Positions 63,214 to 64,000 of a DNA stretch of 64,000 nt are shown piece after piece. How positions within the stretch are numbered: the first letter of the stretch is position 1; each line of letters starts with the position of its first letter. A model generated the notes under the pieces. It worked only from the letters and a program-made list of their open reading frames with translations, was not told the DNA's origin and did not search any database. A program made the position numbers and the translations under genes. Source of the stretch: JACKCR01 sp041390305 (lineage in GTDB: Bacteria; Eisenbacteria; RBG-16-71-46; CAIMUX01); assembly GCA_041390305.1 (NCBI GenBank), contig JAWKQE010000024.1, forward strand, positions 29,876-93,875. The letters are read 5' to 3'.

Positions 63214-64000
63214 ATGAAAACGAAGCGGCTGGAGCTGGGGCTCATCGCCGCCCTCGGCCTTGCGCTGACGGTTTGGAGCGGATGCTCGAGCGACGACAAC
63301 GGCACGAGCCCCACCGGGGGGACCGACCCCAACATCTCCGAACAGTTCGGCGGCTACGACACCTCGGACGAGCTTCCCGCCTTCGGGGATGCCGATCTCG
63401 AGAGCGACCTCGCGGACGAAGTCAGCGTGGCGGATCCGGTCGGGGACGAACAGGAGACGCGCGACCTCGCCGAGGACCCGAACAGCGTGAGCTACGCGGT
63501 GACCCTGCGCTGGGGCGTCCTCGAGCGGAAGCCGAACGGTGGCCTGGACGACCCGCTCGGTGACCCGGTCGACTGGAGTGGCTCTCTCACGACCAGCGTC
63601 GGACGTGTCGTGCTTCGTCACGTCTTCTCCTTCGAGGACGCGCAGGGTGACGAGGCGATCTTCCCGCGTGAGGACCCGGCCATGGTCGAGTGGATCAGCC
63701 ACACCGCCGGCGGGGTCGATGGGTTGACGGTGATCGTACACGTCCCCGCGGACGCGGTCGGCGACCTCTCGTCCGAGACGCTGGTCCTCGATACGGCGTC
63801 GTTCGATCTCACGCTCTCGTTCGATCAGCTCGCGGAGTGGGACGAGACCTACGACGTGGACGACGCGGGCAATCAGATCCGCGTGAATGCGATGGAGAAC
63901 AACGCCGCCGTCGACGTCCAGGGCTGGGTGATGGGACGTTGGGGTTGGAACACGGCCGACGACGTCGGCGAGTTCGAGGGGCAGTGGGTCAATCCCCGGA
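63214..64000 (+). CDS. Lipoprotein of unknown function, 3' end beyond window
   Basis: Open from the ATG at 63214 to the window end, 262 codons so far without a stop. CAGGAGGGAATCC precedes the ATG. The signal peptide ends in lipobox VWSGC; the next residues are Ser/Asp/Asn-rich, a typical flexible linker. The mature part is strongly acidic and beta-rich (YAVTLRWGVLERKPNGG, RVVLRHVFSFED). I do not recognise the family. It is preceded by a 247-bp region with a hairpin at 62992 but no convincing promoter. Confidence 0.7.
   Translation, partial: MKTKRLELGLIAALGLALTVWSGCSSDDNGTSPTGGTDPNISEQFGGYDTSDELPAFGDADLESDLADEVSVADPVGDEQETRDLAEDPNSVSYAVTLRWGVLERKPNGGLDDPLGDPVDWSGSLTTSVGRVVLRHVFSFEDAQGDEAIFPREDPAMVEWISHTAGGVDGLTVIVHVPADAVGDLSSETLVLDTASFDLTLSFDQLAEWDETYDVDDAGNQIRVNAMENNAAVDVQGWVMGRWGWNTADDVGEFEGQWVNPR

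Overview
The window is GC-rich, densely coding DNA from a diderm bacterium, probably of the Fibrobacteres-Chlorobi-Bacteroidetes (FCB) superphylum or an uncultured relative such as Candidatus Eisenbacteria. The reasons are an LptD-type LPS-assembly protein, a PorX-type response regulator with a PglZ domain, a gingipain-like C25 peptidase, FlgD-like C-terminal domains of the kind used for type IX secretion, Cys-rich GACC-repeat lipoproteins and many lipoproteins with TPR or coiled-coil segments. The phylum is inferred from gene content, not from a marker tree. I saw no tRNA, rRNA, CRISPR array or insertion sequence.

Layout. 1-4160: partial GT2 glycosyltransferase, a SurA/PpiC-like lipoprotein, and a UbiA prenyltransferase with an unknown membrane protein. 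4437-13740: C25 peptidase, diguanylate cyclase, a small secreted protein and a TPR/sigma-54 activator. 13881-16507: EIIA-Ntr-like protein, VanZ-like protein, NYN-OST-HTH protein and two coiled-coil envelope proteins. 16515-23377: housekeeping run phoH, pgpH, ybeY, two CBS/CorC proteins, recO. 23429-32093: a lipoprotein, then the pyrimidine operon pyrR-pyrB-pyrC-(TPR lipoprotein)-pyrK-pyrD-pyrF. 32227-36470: sugar-nucleotide and polysaccharide genes. 36579-43959: serS, a histidine kinase, a GACC-repeat lipoprotein, a chemoreceptor and PorX. 43959-52849: tightly overlapping tsaE, tsaB, rimI, accD, folC, ROK kinase, lptD. 52850-53606: a non-coding, repeat-rich gap. 53607-57349: two tandem paralogous lipoproteins with an in-frame TGA at the same place, then a Cys/Met-metabolism PLP enzyme. 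57349-64000: a giant repeat protein with a FlgD-like tail, and a lipoprotein running off the end.

The strongest novelty is the pair at 53607-54632 and 54764-56146. Both are interrupted by a single TGA inside a conserved Cys-Gly-TGA-x-Ser-Gly-Arg-Lys-Gly-Gly-Leu-Ala-Arg-Arg context, both stay open in the same frame afterwards, and both carry a similar hairpin exactly 28 nt after the TGA. I read them as selenoproteins with a Cys-Gly-Sec motif on a degenerate 5'-nucleotidase-like fold; the second is fused to a tetraheme cytochrome c.

The second is the leader of the pyr operon. A hairpin with the architecture of a PyrR-binding loop covers the Shine-Dalgarno of a 40-codon leader ORF, whose stop overlaps the pyrR start. 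This suggests translational control through coupling.

Several genes (the sigma-54 activator, the chemoreceptor, tsaB, folC and the giant repeat protein) are broken by single-base indels, mostly in G or C runs. Their number and context suggest consensus errors in a draft assembly more than real pseudogenes. They are reported individually so they can be checked.
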